A stretch of 64,000 nt of DNA from Ruegeria atlantica. GTDB lineage: Bacteria; Pseudomonadota; Alphaproteobacteria; Rhodobacterales; Rhodobacteraceae. Position 1 is the first letter of the stretch. Each line of letters starts with the position of its first letter. The position numbers and the translations under genes are program-made. Shown here piece after piece: positions 53,956 through 63,979 of this stretch. Under the pieces are notes generated by a model, which was not told the DNA's origin, ran no database searches, and saw nothing but the letters and a program-made list of their open reading frames with translations. The DNA lies in NCBI RefSeq assembly GCF_013032455.1, contig NZ_WQCF01000001.1:248001-312000 (forward strand), read 5' to 3'.

Positions 53956-54863
53956 CAGACCGGTTCCAAATCGGCTTTAGCCTGATCCAATATTCGCTTT
54001 GCCTCAGACCCCTGAAGTTTCTGAATATCGTCCTGATATTTCAGAATCGCACCCAGCGTATCGCCGATCACCTCGGGGCTGAGGTTGATCACGTCCAAGG
54101 CCAGCAGGCATTTAGCCCAGTCAATGGTTTCGGCCACACCAGGTTTCTTGAACAGATCCTCAGTGCGCAAACGCTGTACAAAAGCAACCACTTCGCGACT
54201 GAGCGCCTCAGCAGCCTCGGGTGCGCGAGCGTGCAGAATATCGATCTCACGGTCGAAATCCGGGTAGTCGACCCAGTGATACAGGCAACGACGTTTCAGC
54301 GCGTCGTGCACTTCTCGCGTGCGGTTCGACGTCACTATCACAATGGGTGATTCAGGCGCTTTGACAGTGCCCAACTCAGGGATCGTAACCTGAAAGTCGC
54401 TCAGCGCTTCGAGCAGGAATGCCTCGAACGGCTCATCCGTGCGATCCAGCTCATCAATCAACAGGACCGGAGCGCCGTTTTCGTCCGGGCGCATGGCCTG
54501 CAGCAGTGGCCGCTCGATCAAATATTCATCCGAGAACAATTCATTCTGCAACGCGCCCCGATCGGCACCACCTGCAGCCTCCGCCGTACGGATCGCTACC
54601 ATCTGCGCCGGAAAGTTCCATTCGTACACGGCCGACGATGCATCCAATCCCTCGTAGCACTGCAACCGGATCAGCCGCCGGTTCAGCCCTGCGGCCAGCG
54701 CCTTGGCGATCTCGGTTTTGCCAACACCAGCCTCACCTTCCAGAAACAAAGGGCGGCCCAGCTTCAAGGACAGAAACACGACTGTAGCCAGCGCTCGTCC
54801 GCAGACATAGCCCTGCGCACCCAGCATTTCTTGAACTGCGTCAATGGTATCCGGCTGTTTCAT
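53955..54863 (-). CDS. coxD: MoxR-family AAA+ ATPase CoxD
   Basis: The 302-residue ATPase has Walker [17 protein letters not shown], Walker [12 protein letters not shown] and the sensor TSNRTREV. MoxR proteins act as metal-centre insertion chaperones with VWA partners such as CoxE, which overlaps it by one base. ATG at 54863 follows GGGAGAG. It is divergent from pyrC. The coxDE pair is separated from the structural cox genes by xdhC and two other genes. Confidence 0.95.
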   Translation of the reverse strand: MKQPDTIDAVQEMLGAQGYVCGRALATVVFLSLKLGRPLFLEGEAGVGKTEIAKALAAGLNRRLIRLQCYEGLDASSAVYEWNFPAQMVAIRTAEAAGGADRGALQNELFSDEYLIERPLLQAMRPDENGAPVLLIDELDRTDEPFEAFLLEALSDFQVTIPELGTVKAPESPIVIVTSNRTREVHDALKRRCLYHWVDYPDFDREIDILHARAPEAAEALSREVVAFVQRLRTEDLFKKPGVAETIDWAKCLLALDVINLSPEVIGDTLGAILKYQDDIQKLQGSEAKRILDQAKADLEPV

Positions 54864-54999
54864 GTTCTCATCTCTCCCTCGCCACAACAGGTCACGGCAA
54901 CGCGCGGGCGTCAAGACTACTGTCTGTCGGGGACTTGGACCGATCCGGACCGCTGACAAGGGCTTTCGCGCGGGTCACTGCTGTGCTAGCGGATGCGCC

Positions 55000-56037
55000 A
55001 TGACCGATAGCATCACGATCCGCCGCCCCGACGACTGGCACCTGCACCTGCGCGATGGCGCGATGTTGCAGGCCGTCCTGCCCGAAACCGCACGCCATTT
55101 TGGCCGTGCGATCATCATGCCGAACCTCGTTCCGCCCGTCGTACGCGGCGATCAGGCCGCCGCCTATCGCGACCGCATAATGGCCGCCCTGCCCGACGAC
55201 ATGACGTTCGAGCCGCTGATGACGCTCTATCTAACCGAAGACACCGACGCCGAGGACGTGGCCGCCGCACACGCCAGCGGTCTGATCAAAGCGGTCAAAC
55301 TGTATCCGGCAGGCGCAACAACAAACTCGGCTTCGGGCGTGCAGGACTTTAACAATGTTCGTTCGGTGCTGGAAAAGATGGCCGAGATCGGACTGCCTTT
55401 GTGCGTTCATGGAGAGGTCACAGATGCCGAGATTGACATCTTTGACCGCGAGGCCGTGTTCATCGACCGGGTTCTGGACCCGATCCGCAAGGCCACCCCC
55501 GGCCTGCGCGTGGTGATGGAGCACATCACCACCAAAGACGGCGTTGAGTATGTCAAATCTAACGAAACCGATCTGGGCGCGACCATTACAGCGCACCACC
55601 TGATCATCAACCGCAACCACATTCTGGTCGGTGGAATCAAACCGCATTACTATTGTCTGCCTGTCGCAAAGCGCGAAGAGCACCGTCTGGCACTGCTGGC
55701 CGCTGCAACGTCGGGCGATAAGCGGTATTTCCTGGGTACCGACAGTGCGCCGCACACCGATGCCAATAAGGAAATGGCCTGCGGTTGTGCTGGATGCTTC
55801 ACTGCAACGAACACCATGTCTCTGGTTGCCGAGATGTTCGAGCGTGAGGGCGCATTGGACAAGTTGGAAGGCTTTGTCTCACTGAACGGCCCTGCCTTTT
55901 ACGGCCTGCCGGTGAACGAAAGCACGATCACCCTGACCAAAGGTGACCCCGTCGAATATCCAAGCAAGATCGAAACCGAAGACGGCCCGGTAACGGTGTT
56001 CGAGCCAGGTTTCCCTCTGCACTGGCGCGTGGTTTAG
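55000..56037 (+). CDS. pyrC: Dihydroorotase
   Basis: The 345-residue zinc enzyme closes carbamoyl aspartate to dihydroorotate in pyrimidine synthesis. It is of the class II PyrC type: [10 protein letters not shown] holds the HxH ligands, [15 protein letters not shown] the carbamylated lysine, and GTDSAPHT the catalytic Asp. Start [14 protein letters not shown] matches family length (about 345). Its end overlaps the convergent MmgE/PrpD gene by four bases. Confidence 0.97.
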   Translation: MTDSITIRRPDDWHLHLRDGAMLQAVLPETARHFGRAIIMPNLVPPVVRGDQAAAYRDRIMAALPDDMTFEPLMTLYLTEDTDAEDVAAAHASGLIKAVKLYPAGATTNSASGVQDFNNVRSVLEKMAEIGLPLCVHGEVTDAEIDIFDREAVFIDRVLDPIRKATPGLRVVMEHITTKDGVEYVKSNETDLGATITAHHLIINRNHILVGGIKPHYYCLPVAKREEHRLALLAAATSGDKRYFLGTDSAPHTDANKEMACGCAGCFTATNTMSLVAEMFEREGALDKLEGFVSLNGPAFYGLPVNESTITLTKGDPVEYPSKIETEDGPVTVFEPGFPLHWRVV

Positions 56038-57329
56038 CCCGCCAGCCTCTTTGCCAGATCGCGGGCGCGACCGCCGGTGCGTAGCATCGACCAGATCGCG
56101 TCCGCCTCATCGTTTCCAATCAGCTTGGCAGCCTTACCGCGTACGCGGTCTTCCCGTTCAGACAAGGACATCGGCGCCAGCAGGTCATGTTTTGCCTCTC
56201 GCCGCGCACCATCCCGGCGCAACAAAGTCAGATGCGCCTGCGTTTCCGTAAGCGTGTCGTCAGCCTCAACCGAGATACGGTCCCGAAGGGACATCAGACG
56301 CGAATCCGCACAGTTCTTTTCGCTATAACTTCCCGGCAATGCCGTGTCATATCCAAGCGCCTGCATGGCGATGACGGTCCGATATGAGAATTTCGCCCCC
56401 AGCCCCGTTGTCGGATTCATCTGGTTACAAACGCTCATCCAACGAGGATGGGTCTTGATCTTGATCTCAGCCACTTCGGGTTCGGCAATGTCCAGATCGC
56501 GCGCGGCCTCAAGCGCTGCATGCAGACCATGACAGCATGCATGAAACTTGTGGCTTACGCTTTCGAACAACCATTCATCGCCCAAACCCTCTAGCGCTGC
56601 TTCCGCGTTAGCCTCACCTTTATGGGTCGCGCCAAATCCAAATGGGCCTTCAAGCGCACCCGAGTTTGGTTCGAACCCTTTTGAAATTAACAAAGCGGCT
56701 TCCACTCCGACCGCCGCCGCCAGCCCCGCGTTATACGGCTTGCCCATCGTTCCGAACTGCGCTTTTAACCCCGCCGCGCGTGTCGCCGTAAGCCCCAAGA
56801 CACTGTGCATTTGATCCGCGTCGAATTCCAAAAGGCGCCCCGCAGCTACAGCGGCGCCAAACGCGCCAGCCGTCGCAGTCTGGTGAAACCCTGCTTGATA
56901 GTGATCGCGCCCCAGCCACAAACCGACGCGTATGGATACCTCCATACCCACCAGCGCGGCCTCAAGGAAATCGACCAGGATACGATCATCCCATTCGCTC
57001 AGCGCCAAAGCGGCAGGTAGGACTGCAACCGAAGGATGACCAATATGGGCAAAATGCGTGTCATCATAATCCAACGCGTGCGACACAGTCCCGTTGACCA
57101 ATGCCGCCCCACGCATTGGCACCGCGCCGCCGCCAAACAGACGTGCTTGCGCGGCACCTTCTTCGCCTAGCACGAGATCGCGAACGACCGTCGATACCGG
57201 CTCATCTTGTCCGGCGCGCCCAACAGCGAGCCAGTCGAGCACAGACAGTGAGGTGACGACTCGCGTCTGCAGCGTTGTTTCAATGGGGCCTGCGGAAAAC
57301 CCAGCCAGAGATGTGGAAAAATCGCTCAT
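56034..57329 (-). CDS. MmgE/PrpD family protein
   Basis: The 431-residue protein belongs to the 2-methylcitrate dehydratase-like family: [16 protein letters not shown] near residue 80, then [13 protein letters not shown] and [16 protein letters not shown]. Members include methylcitrate dehydratase and aconitate decarboxylases, but many have unknown substrates. With valine degradation yielding propionyl-CoA in the same window a methylcitrate role is imaginable, but prpB and prpC are not here, so no specific function is assigned. Confidence 0.88.
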   Translation of the reverse strand: MSDFSTSLAGFSAGPIETTLQTRVVTSLSVLDWLAVGRAGQDEPVSTVVRDLVLGEEGAAQARLFGGGAVPMRGAALVNGTVSHALDYDDTHFAHIGHPSVAVLPAALALSEWDDRILVDFLEAALVGMEVSIRVGLWLGRDHYQAGFHQTATAGAFGAAVAAGRLLEFDADQMHSVLGLTATRAAGLKAQFGTMGKPYNAGLAAAVGVEAALLISKGFEPNSGALEGPFGFGATHKGEANAEAALEGLGDEWLFESVSHKFHACCHGLHAALEAARDLDIAEPEVAEIKIKTHPRWMSVCNQMNPTTGLGAKFSYRTVIAMQALGYDTALPGSYSEKNCADSRLMSLRDRISVEADDTLTETQAHLTLLRRDGARREAKHDLLAPMSLSEREDRVRGKAAKLIGNDEADAIWSMLRTGGRARDLAKRLAG

Positions 57330-57366
57330 GGGCGCAGTCTATCGCCCGGATTTCACGGGTAAAGAC

Positions 57367-57813
57367 CTAGCCGTACAAATCCTCGGCACGGGCTTCGAAC
57401 GCCTGCACGATCCGGTGCATCGCTTCGTTGAACACTACCCCGATGATACCCTGCAGGATGGCGTTCTTGAATTCGAAATCCACATGGAAAGACACGTTAC
57501 ATCCGCCGTCGGGCGTGTCTTCAAAATGCCAATCGGACTTCATGTACTTGAACGGGCCGTCCAGATATTCTGTGTCGATCTTCATTTGATCGGGGAACAA
57601 TGTCACCCGGCTGCCGAACCGTTCACGGAACACCTTGAACGAGATGATCAGATCCGCCTCCATCACCTGCGCCTCGCCTGCGGCATAGGTCCGGCGGATA
57701 CGGGAGGCGGCGCACCAGGGCAGAAACTCGGGGTATTTCGCCACATCCGCAATCAGGTCATACATCTGCTGAGCCGTATAAGGCAGAGGGCGAGTTTCCG
57801 AATGAGTAGGCAT
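57367..57813 (-). CDS. Coenzyme Q-binding COQ10/RatA-like START protein
   Basis: The 148-residue protein has the SRPBCC fold pattern of this family: YTAQQMYDLIADVAKYPEFL, PWCAASRI, and YLDGPFKYMKSDWHF. The mitochondrial homologue COQ10 binds ubiquinone and aids respiration; the RatA toxin label in some databases is doubtful in this group. ATG at 57813 was chosen by family length. It is divergent from hpt and 37 bp from the MmgE/PrpD gene on the same strand. Confidence 0.92.
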   Translation of the reverse strand: MPTHSETRPLPYTAQQMYDLIADVAKYPEFLPWCAASRIRRTYAAGEAQVMEADLIISFKVFRERFGSRVTLFPDQMKIDTEYLDGPFKYMKSDWHFEDTPDGGCNVSFHVDFEFKNAILQGIIGVVFNEAMHRIVQAFEARAEDLYG

Positions 57814-57885
57814 AGCGTCCGGTATTAGCAGGTGACAATGGCGCGTCATGTCGTATGTTGCGCGCCAAAGATCAAGGGGGCAGCG

Positions 57886-58428
57886 ATGAGTGACCGTGCA
57901 TATGTAATCGACGAGATGATCTCGGCCAAGGCTATCGCTGCTCGGATCGAAGAACTGTGTCGTGAAATCAGCACAGAGTTTTCTGATACCGATAAGCTGG
58001 TTGTGGTCGGCCTGCTGCGCGGCAGTTTCGTCTTTATCGCCGATCTGGTGCGTGAGCTGGACCTGCCGATCGAGGTGGACTTCCTTGAGGCTTCTTCATA
58101 CGGAGACTCGATGGAGAGCAGCCGGGAAGTTCGCATTCTCAAAGACTTGCGCGGTGCAATTGAAGGGCGCGATGTGTTGGTCGTCGAAGATATTGTCGAC
58201 ACAGGCCACACGCTGAACCACGTGACCAAACTGCTGGAAAGCCGCAAACCCGCGCGCCTGAAGTCTATCGCCCTTCTTGACAAACCCAGCCGGCGCGAGG
58301 TGGATTTCCGGTCCGACTGGATAGGTTTTGATATCCCTGACGAGTTCGTGGTGGGCTATGGAATCGATTACGCTCAGCGAAACCGCAATTTGCCGTTCAT
58401 TGGCAAAGTCCGCTTTACCGAAGACTGA
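57886..58428 (+). CDS. hpt: Hypoxanthine phosphoribosyltransferase
   Basis: The 180-residue enzyme salvages hypoxanthine and guanine with PRPP. The PRPP motif is [13 protein letters not shown], and [17 protein letters not shown] and [11 protein letters not shown] are typical of Hpt. ATG at 57886 follows AAGGGGG. It appears monocistronic. Confidence 0.96.
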   Translation: MSDRAYVIDEMISAKAIAARIEELCREISTEFSDTDKLVVVGLLRGSFVFIADLVRELDLPIEVDFLEASSYGDSMESSREVRILKDLRGAIEGRDVLVVEDIVDTGHTLNHVTKLLESRKPARLKSIALLDKPSRREVDFRSDWIGFDIPDEFVVGYGIDYAQRNRNLPFIGKVRFTED

Positions 58429-58593
58429 GAAGACCCAGCCCCAAATTTTTAACAAAAACTCGTTTTTGTTCTACGCAAGAACAAATGAGCTCGGATTCCG
58501 TAACAACACCAATCAAATTCCCAAACCGGAATATCAATGGACAACTGGCCAGACCCCAGATTAACCTTCAAAAATCTTAGGAGGTTAATGCAC

Positions 58594-58953
58594 ATGAAGT
58601 TGTTGCCTATAGGTATTCTGGCCGCCAGCGCGGTGGTCCTGCTTGGCGGGTTTGCCGACGCGAAAGACAATAAAGGCAAAGGTAAAGGAGCAGACAAAGG
58701 CAAAATCGAGAAGCCGATAAAGTCCAATAACGGCGTCGCTGTTCCGCCCGGGCAGATTAAGAGATATACGCGAGGCAAGAAATTGCCCGACGATTTGGAT
58801 TTCGACTACCTTGATGATCTGGACGGATGGAAGCTCAAACCTCTACCCAAAGGTCAACGCTATATCCGTGTAGATGATGAAATTCTTTCGATTTCGGATG
58901 ACACGAAAACCGTCATTGATGCGGTCGGAATTGTCGGCGACCTTGTAAATTGA
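58594..58953 (+). CDS. Small secreted Gly/Lys-rich protein (RcnB-like), paralogue of the gene at 13620
   Basis: The 119-residue protein has a signal peptide ending in FADA, then a KDNKGKGKGADKGK stretch, PPGQIKRYTRG, and a C-terminal YIRVDDEILSISDDT with an IGVVGDLVN-like end. These blocks align with the protein at 13620, so the two are paralogues with the same layout. The mid region is acidic (DDLDFDYLDDLDG), unlike the paralogue. ATG at 58594 is best spaced from TAGGAGG. Periplasmic location is likely; the function is unknown. Confidence 0.8.
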   Translation: MKLLPIGILAASAVVLLGGFADAKDNKGKGKGADKGKIEKPIKSNNGVAVPPGQIKRYTRGKKLPDDLDFDYLDDLDGWKLKPLPKGQRYIRVDDEILSISDDTKTVIDAVGIVGDLVN

Positions 58954-58957
58954 TCTT

Positions 58958-60100
58958 TCACCACAGCAAAGATCGAAGCGATGCCACAAACACGGCAGTT
59001 CCCACCGGGATGAGTTCATCTGGAAAATCATAATCCGGATTGTGCAATTGGGGGTGGGCTGTCCCTGCCCCCAGCCAAAACATCGCCGCCTTTGCGTCTT
59101 TCCCAAACTGCCCGAAATCTTCGGAAAACTTCTGTGGGCTGGCCGTCAAGGTGCAGGACACGCCGGTTTTGGCGCAAGATTGGTTCAGGATATCGACTGC
59201 TTCAGGCTCGTTCACGCAGGCTTCGAAAACATCTTCATAGCTGATTTCACAGCCTAGCCCGTGATCAGTCGCGGTCTTGTCAACCAGCGCCTCGGCTTCC
59301 ACGATCAGGCTCTGCATCCGTTCATCCGCGACAGTGCGTAGCGTCACCCAAAGCTCGGCCTCACCCGGCGCGACGCCAAAAGTCGGCTCACCAAGGTTGG
59401 CATGCGTGACAGTGGTCAGCGCAAAATCGGCGTCCAAAAATCCGCCCTGACCCAGTCCTGCCAATTGCGGCATAAGAGACGCCAATGCCGCAGCCGGTGA
59501 CACCCCATCTTGCGGTGCCGACGCGTGCGAGGTTTTGCCCGTCAGAACAATCCTCATCCCACGTGAGGCACAATTTGCGGGGCCTTCACACAACTCGACT
59601 TCCCCCAGTGCAAGCCCCGGAAGGTTATGCAGAGAAAACGCATAGTCTGGTGCAATTTTCGCAAACTGGGGGTCAACCCGATAGGCGATTGCGCCCTGTC
59701 CGGTTTCTTCCGCCGGTTGGAATATCAAGACGACACGGCCCTTTTTCGGGCGGTTGCCCCTCAGATAATCCGCTACGCCCAAAACCATTACCATATGACC
59801 GTCGTGACCACACAGGTGACCTTTGCCCGGAATGCGCGACACATATTCGGCGTCGGATTGTTCTTGAATCGGCAATCCGTCCAACTCGCACCGAATGGCG
59901 ACTGTTGGCCCGACCTGTCCACTGTCAAACACCCCGGCCACCCCGTGACCGCCAATTCCCGTCAGCACCGTATCAGCACCCCGAGCACGCAGCTCGTCTG
60001 CTATTCGAGCAGCCGTTTGCTCCTCTTGCCCTGAAAGTTCGGGGGCTTGATGAAGCGCGTGACGCAGACGAGTCAGCCGCGCGATTGTGTCAGGCGTCAC
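58958..60100 (-). CDS. M20-family amidohydrolase (hippurate hydrolase-like)
   Basis: The 380-residue metallopeptidase-like enzyme has the metal motifs [20 protein letters not shown] and the dimerisation-domain segment [10 protein letters not shown], as in HipO-type N-acyl amino acid hydrolases. The natural substrate is unknown. It overlaps lipA by four bases (ATGA), so it is co-transcribed with it though no shared pathway is obvious. It is convergent with the small secreted protein gene. Confidence 0.93.
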   Translation of the reverse strand: MTPDTIARLTRLRHALHQAPELSGQEEQTAARIADELRARGADTVLTGIGGHGVAGVFDSGQVGPTVAIRCELDGLPIQEQSDAEYVSRIPGKGHLCGHDGHMVMVLGVADYLRGNRPKKGRVVLIFQPAEETGQGAIAYRVDPQFAKIAPDYAFSLHNLPGLALGEVELCEGPANCASRGMRIVLTGKTSHASAPQDGVSPAAALASLMPQLAGLGQGGFLDADFALTTVTHANLGEPTFGVAPGEAELWVTLRTVADERMQSLIVEAEALVDKTATDHGLGCEISYEDVFEACVNEPEAVDILNQSCAKTGVSCTLTASPQKFSEDFGQFGKDAKAAMFWLGAGTAHPQLHNPDYDFPDELIPVGTAVFVASLRSLLW

Positions 60101-61047
60101 CCTTGTTCCAACTTTTTCTGGCGGGCATCACGCAGACGGGCAAAGTCGTCACCCGCATGATAGGACGACCGGGTCAGCGGTGTCGCGGATACCATCAGGA
60201 AGCCCTTGCCATAGGCAGCTTTTTCATACGATGCGAATTCCTCGGGCGTGACAAATCGGTCAACCCCATGGTGTTTCGGCGTCGGTTGCAGATACTGGCC
60301 GATGGTCAGGAAATCGATATCGGCAGCGCGCATGTCGTCCATGACTTGCCGGACCTGCTGCTCATCTTCCCCCAAGCCGACCATGATGCCCGATTTAGTA
60401 AAGATCGAGGGGTCCATTTCCTTGACCCGCTGCAATAGCCGCAGCGAGTGGAAATAGCGCGCACCGGGGCGCACTTCGGGATACAGACCGGGGACGGTTT
60501 CAAGGTTGTGGTTGAACACGTCCGGTTTCGCCTCGACCACAACTTCCAGAACCGAAGGATCACATTTCAGGAAGTCCGGCGTCAGAATTTCGATCGTCGT
60601 CTTGGGCGAGCGGTGACGAACAGCACGAATGGTTTGCGCAAAATGCTCGGCGCCGCCGTCCGTCAGATCATCCCGGTCAACCGACGTGATAACCACATGG
60701 TTAAGGCCCAGTTTCTGCACCGCGTGCGCCACACGCCCGGGCTCGAACGCGTCCAGATCATCCGGACGGCCTGTCGCGATATTACAGAAGGTACAGCCAC
60801 GGGTACAGATTTCACCCATGATCATCATGGTAGCGTGGCCTTGGCTCCAGCACTCGCCTACATTGGGGCACCCAGCCTCTTCGCAAACAGTGACCAGATT
60901 GTTCTCGCGCATGATCTTGTGCGTGTCTGCATACCCCTTACCGCCGGGCGCCTTAACGCGGATCCACTTTGGCTTTTTCGGCTGCGCATTGTCTTGACGA
61001 TGCGCCTTTTCGGGATGACGTTGTTCGGGGATCTTCAGATCACGCAC
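60097..61047 (-). CDS. lipA: Lipoyl synthase
   Basis: The radical SAM enzyme inserts two sulfurs into octanoyl groups on lipoyl proteins. It has the N-terminal cluster cysteines [12 protein letters not shown] and the radical [15 protein letters not shown] at 61047 was chosen because AGGAAAG lies seven bases upstream and gives the family-like [16 protein letters not shown] and 316 residues; the frame stays open to a GTG at 61101, which would add 18 residues. Confidence 0.96.
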   Translation of the reverse strand: MRDLKIPEQRHPEKAHRQDNAQPKKPKWIRVKAPGGKGYADTHKIMRENNLVTVCEEAGCPNVGECWSQGHATMMIMGEICTRGCTFCNIATGRPDDLDAFEPGRVAHAVQKLGLNHVVITSVDRDDLTDGGAEHFAQTIRAVRHRSPKTTIEILTPDFLKCDPSVLEVVVEAKPDVFNHNLETVPGLYPEVRPGARYFHSLRLLQRVKEMDPSIFTKSGIMVGLGEDEQQVRQVMDDMRAADIDFLTIGQYLQPTPKHHGVDRFVTPEEFASYEKAAYGKGFLMVSATPLTRSSYHAGDDFARLRDARQKKLEQG

Positions 61048-61310
61048 AGCTGGCTTTCCTGACTTGGGGTCAATTTCCTTGGGCATAATATAATTCGCCA
61101 CACTTAGCTACACCACCCATGCATACCTGCTATAACAGCGCACCGCGCAAGTGCAGAAAAAAGGCCCCCTAAAAGCTAGAAAGCCTTTAAACAATAGCAT
61201 GTTCAATAACCTTAAATCTTATTCGCGACCGCAGCAGAAATTACGTTGAAGCCAATTTAGAACTGTTTTAAATCGCAAACAGTTCACAAATGAATCACAG
61301 GAATATGAAT

Positions 61311-61859
61311 ATGAAATCCGGTACCAAACTGCCTGACGTAACCTTTCACACCCGTGTCCGTGATGAGGCTGTTGAAGGCCCCAACCCGTTCCGCTGGGAA
61401 GACAAGACCACCGCAGATTACTTTGCCGGCAAACGCGTAATCCTGTTCTCTCTGCCCGGCGCGTTCACCCCGACCTGCTCGACCTACCAGCTTCCTGGCT
61501 TTGAAAAAGGCTATGGCGAGTTTAAGGAAAAAGGCATCGATGAGATCTACTGCATGTCGGTGAACGACAGCTTTGTCATGAACAAGTGGGCGCTGGATCA
61601 GGGTCTGGAAAACGTCAAGGTTATCCCGGATGGATCTGGTGAATTCACCCGCAAGATGGGCATGCTGGTCGACAAGGACAACCTGGGCTTTGGCATGCGT
61701 TCGTGGCGTTATGCGACCGTCGTCAACGATGGCGTGGTCGAAGCTTGGTTCGAAGAACCGGGCCTGATGGACAACTGCCCCGAGGACCCCTATGGCGTGT
61801 CCTCCCCGGAAAATCTGAAAAAGCATCTGGACGAAGCAAAAGAGCCAGCGCTGGCATAA
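61311..61859 (+). CDS. Peroxiredoxin (Prx5 type)
   Basis: The 182-residue thiol peroxidase has the peroxidatic cysteine in LPGAFTPTCSTYQLPG and a Prx5-like C-terminus. It removes hydrogen peroxide and alkyl hydroperoxides. ATG at 61311 has the best distance from AGGA. It is convergent with oxyR, the expected peroxide regulator. The 263 bp upstream hold no other recognised gene. Confidence 0.95.
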   Translation: MKSGTKLPDVTFHTRVRDEAVEGPNPFRWEDKTTADYFAGKRVILFSLPGAFTPTCSTYQLPGFEKGYGEFKEKGIDEIYCMSVNDSFVMNKWALDQGLENVKVIPDGSGEFTRKMGMLVDKDNLGFGMRSWRYATVVNDGVVEAWFEEPGLMDNCPEDPYGVSSPENLKKHLDEAKEPALA

Positions 61860-61879
61860 GTTTACGTGCAATTGCATAT

Positions 61880-61912
61880 AAAAGACCCGCATTCTCGCGG
61901 GTCTTTTCGTTT
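61880..61912. terminator. Bidirectional terminator between peroxiredoxin and oxyR
   Basis: AAAAGACCCGC/GCGGGTCTTTT with a six-base loop and T runs in both directions. Confidence 0.9.
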
Positions 61913-61913
61913 T

Positions 61914-62837
61914 TCAGGCTCTGGTTTCGGAAACGATTTCTTCACCGACTTGTCGGATGACCTCGGCCAGACCATCAAACCAATCCTCGCCACCGGTAGA
62001 TGCACGGCGCACCAAACCAACCGTCCGTGCCGGTTGGGGTACGGTGAAACGCAACAGTTTCAAGCCGGGAACCGCCTCGGATTCGGCGCGTGCGGCCAGT
62101 TCCGGCATCAGGGTCAAACCAAACCCTTCGGCGACCAGTCGGGACAAGGTTGCCAAAGATGATGCACCCATATTGATCAAACCACTACTGCGATCCTGAC
62201 CGCAAACCTCAAGGGCCTGATCAGTCAGGCAATGGCCATCATCCAACAACATCAACTGAGCGGTCTGCAAATCCAGAGGCCGCAATGCCTCGGGATTTGT
62301 CGCCATGGTCTCTAGGCGAGCTGTGCTGCCAGCCAATAGAAAGTGATCCTGAAACAACGGCAGTTCGAAGAGTTCGCGTCCACCGGCTGGCAGGGCCATG
62401 ACACCGGCGTCGATCTCTCCTGCTCGCAGCATGGTCAATAGACGCTCGGTCCGGGCCTCGCGAATTTGCACTCGCAGCGACACGTCAGAAGACCGTAGCC
62501 CCGCCAACACGCCGGGAAGCAAATATGGTGCAATGGTCGGAATGATCCCGATGGATAGCGAACGGTGCCCACCTGAACGATCCTTTGCGAACTGGTCAAG
62601 CCGTTCGGCAGCCCCCAGAACCTGACGCGCATGGTCCAACACATCACGCCCCAGCGGCGTTAGAAGGATATCACGCGCCTGACGTTCGAACAGCGGGCCT
62701 CCCAAGCTCTCCTCAAGCGTCTTTATCTGCACTGACAAGGCGGGTTGAGAAACATTGCAAACTTGCGCCGCGCGGCCGAAATTTCTCTGTTCGGCGACTG
62801 CCCGCAAGTATTGCAACTGTCTAAGGGTGAAATGCAT
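61914..62837 (-). CDS. oxyR: OxyR-type hydrogen peroxide-sensing LysR regulator
   Basis: The 307-residue protein has a LysR HTH (LRQLQYLRAVAEQRNFGRAA) and an effector domain with Cys203 and Cys212 in DDGHCLTDQALEVCGQD, matching the two redox cysteines (199/208) of E. coli OxyR. Peroxide would link them and switch on antioxidant genes. It is convergent with the peroxiredoxin gene. Confidence 0.95.
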   Translation of the reverse strand: MHFTLRQLQYLRAVAEQRNFGRAAQVCNVSQPALSVQIKTLEESLGGPLFERQARDILLTPLGRDVLDHARQVLGAAERLDQFAKDRSGGHRSLSIGIIPTIAPYLLPGVLAGLRSSDVSLRVQIREARTERLLTMLRAGEIDAGVMALPAGGRELFELPLFQDHFLLAGSTARLETMATNPEALRPLDLQTAQLMLLDDGHCLTDQALEVCGQDRSSGLINMGASSLATLSRLVAEGFGLTLMPELAARAESEAVPGLKLLRFTVPQPARTVGLVRRASTGGEDWFDGLAEVIRQVGEEIVSETRA

Positions 62838-62881
62838 AACCCGTGATTATCACTTGGCGCCACCAGCGCAACCAAAACATA

Positions 62882-63979
62882 TCACCCGATCATTCGGTTG
62901 CGCTCTGACTGGCTCTCATAATGCCGCTTGAGTCTTTGCAGCGCGATCCGTAGCACGATCTTGCCCGAACGCGCGGACCAACCCATTCGTTTTTCCGCCA
63001 ATTCAAGCCCTTCAAGGTAGCAACAACAGCGCAGAGCAACATCACTCAGCCCTGGACCGAGGTCTGACAAGGCAAGGGCGACACGATCACGCGCATCGGA
63101 AGAACCGCGCCCGCCATGGGCTTCGCTGCCAAAACTGCCGCGCCCGCCTGCAGTCAGAAAGTGATCCCAATTCTGCGTGACCTGAGGCCCAATCTGCGCC
63201 AATTCGAAATCTTCTCGCAGACGTTCGCCAGCCGCCACCAGCTTTTCATCCAGAAAAGGCTTTCCGTCCCTATCCCTCCTGCGAGCGAGAGCGATCAACG
63301 GGCTTTCCGCCGCGCTGTAGCGCATGCGTTTTGGGCGGTCATTCTTGTTTGCCCCCCCCTGCCCCGGTACCACCTTGGCCTGAAACGGTGTCTGCGCATC
63401 GGCCATTCCAAACTCATTTCGGGCGCGGGCTTTGTTTTCTGCATCGGCAACCAATTGACTAAGCGCTGTCCGACCCGTCGAAGAAATGCGATACCGCGAA
63501 ATACGTCCCGGGTTATCGCAAGAAATCCAATCTTTCAGAGCCAGCGCCTGAGCAATAGCGCAGTCCACCACCGCAGTCCTTGTCGCGCCGCCACCTCCAG
63601 AGTCTCGCACGACGACCGCCTTGTCCATCTCTTCAGCGACTGCAAGCACCGAGCCCGTTTCGCACAAGCGACGCAGAATCCGAAGGGCCTCGCGGTTGAA
63701 CTCTTCATCTTTGGCTTCGGCGGTTTCCTCAGGTGTCGTACCAAACGTGTTATTCACATGAGCCGACGGCTCGGCGAAATGCGTCTTGGCCAGCGATTGC
63801 AGAGCTGCGTCTACCAACGGATCATCCCGCCGAGTTTCGATCCGACGGATTTGTCTGAGAATGGTCGAAGCATGGCACCCAGCAGATCGCGCGATGTCGC
63901 GGATCGATTGGCCGGTTTCGGTGTGGGCAAGGTATCTTTGAGCCCCCTCTGGCACCCAAGCCGGAATAGTGAAAGCCAT
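62882..63979 (-). CDS. HTH protein with C-terminal DUF6456-like domain
   Basis: The 365-residue protein has an N-terminal HTH-like region (SIRDIARSAGCHASTILRQIRR), a central region with WISCDNPGRISRYRISSTGR, and a C-terminal domain where YLEGLELAEKRMGWSARSGK fits the DUF6456 pattern. It is probably a DNA-binding regulator; targets are unknown. ATG at 63979 (MAFTIPAWVP) is chosen with GGAA upstream; an ATG four codons earlier is possible, with its upstream region cut by the window edge. Confidence 0.8.
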   Translation of the reverse strand: MAFTIPAWVPEGAQRYLAHTETGQSIRDIARSAGCHASTILRQIRRIETRRDDPLVDAALQSLAKTHFAEPSAHVNNTFGTTPEETAEAKDEEFNREALRILRRLCETGSVLAVAEEMDKAVVVRDSGGGGATRTAVVDCAIAQALALKDWISCDNPGRISRYRISSTGRTALSQLVADAENKARARNEFGMADAQTPFQAKVVPGQGGANKNDRPKRMRYSAAESPLIALARRRDRDGKPFLDEKLVAAGERLREDFELAQIGPQVTQNWDHFLTAGGRGSFGSEAHGGRGSSDARDRVALALSDLGPGLSDVALRCCCYLEGLELAEKRMGWSARSGKIVLRIALQRLKRHYESQSERNRMIG

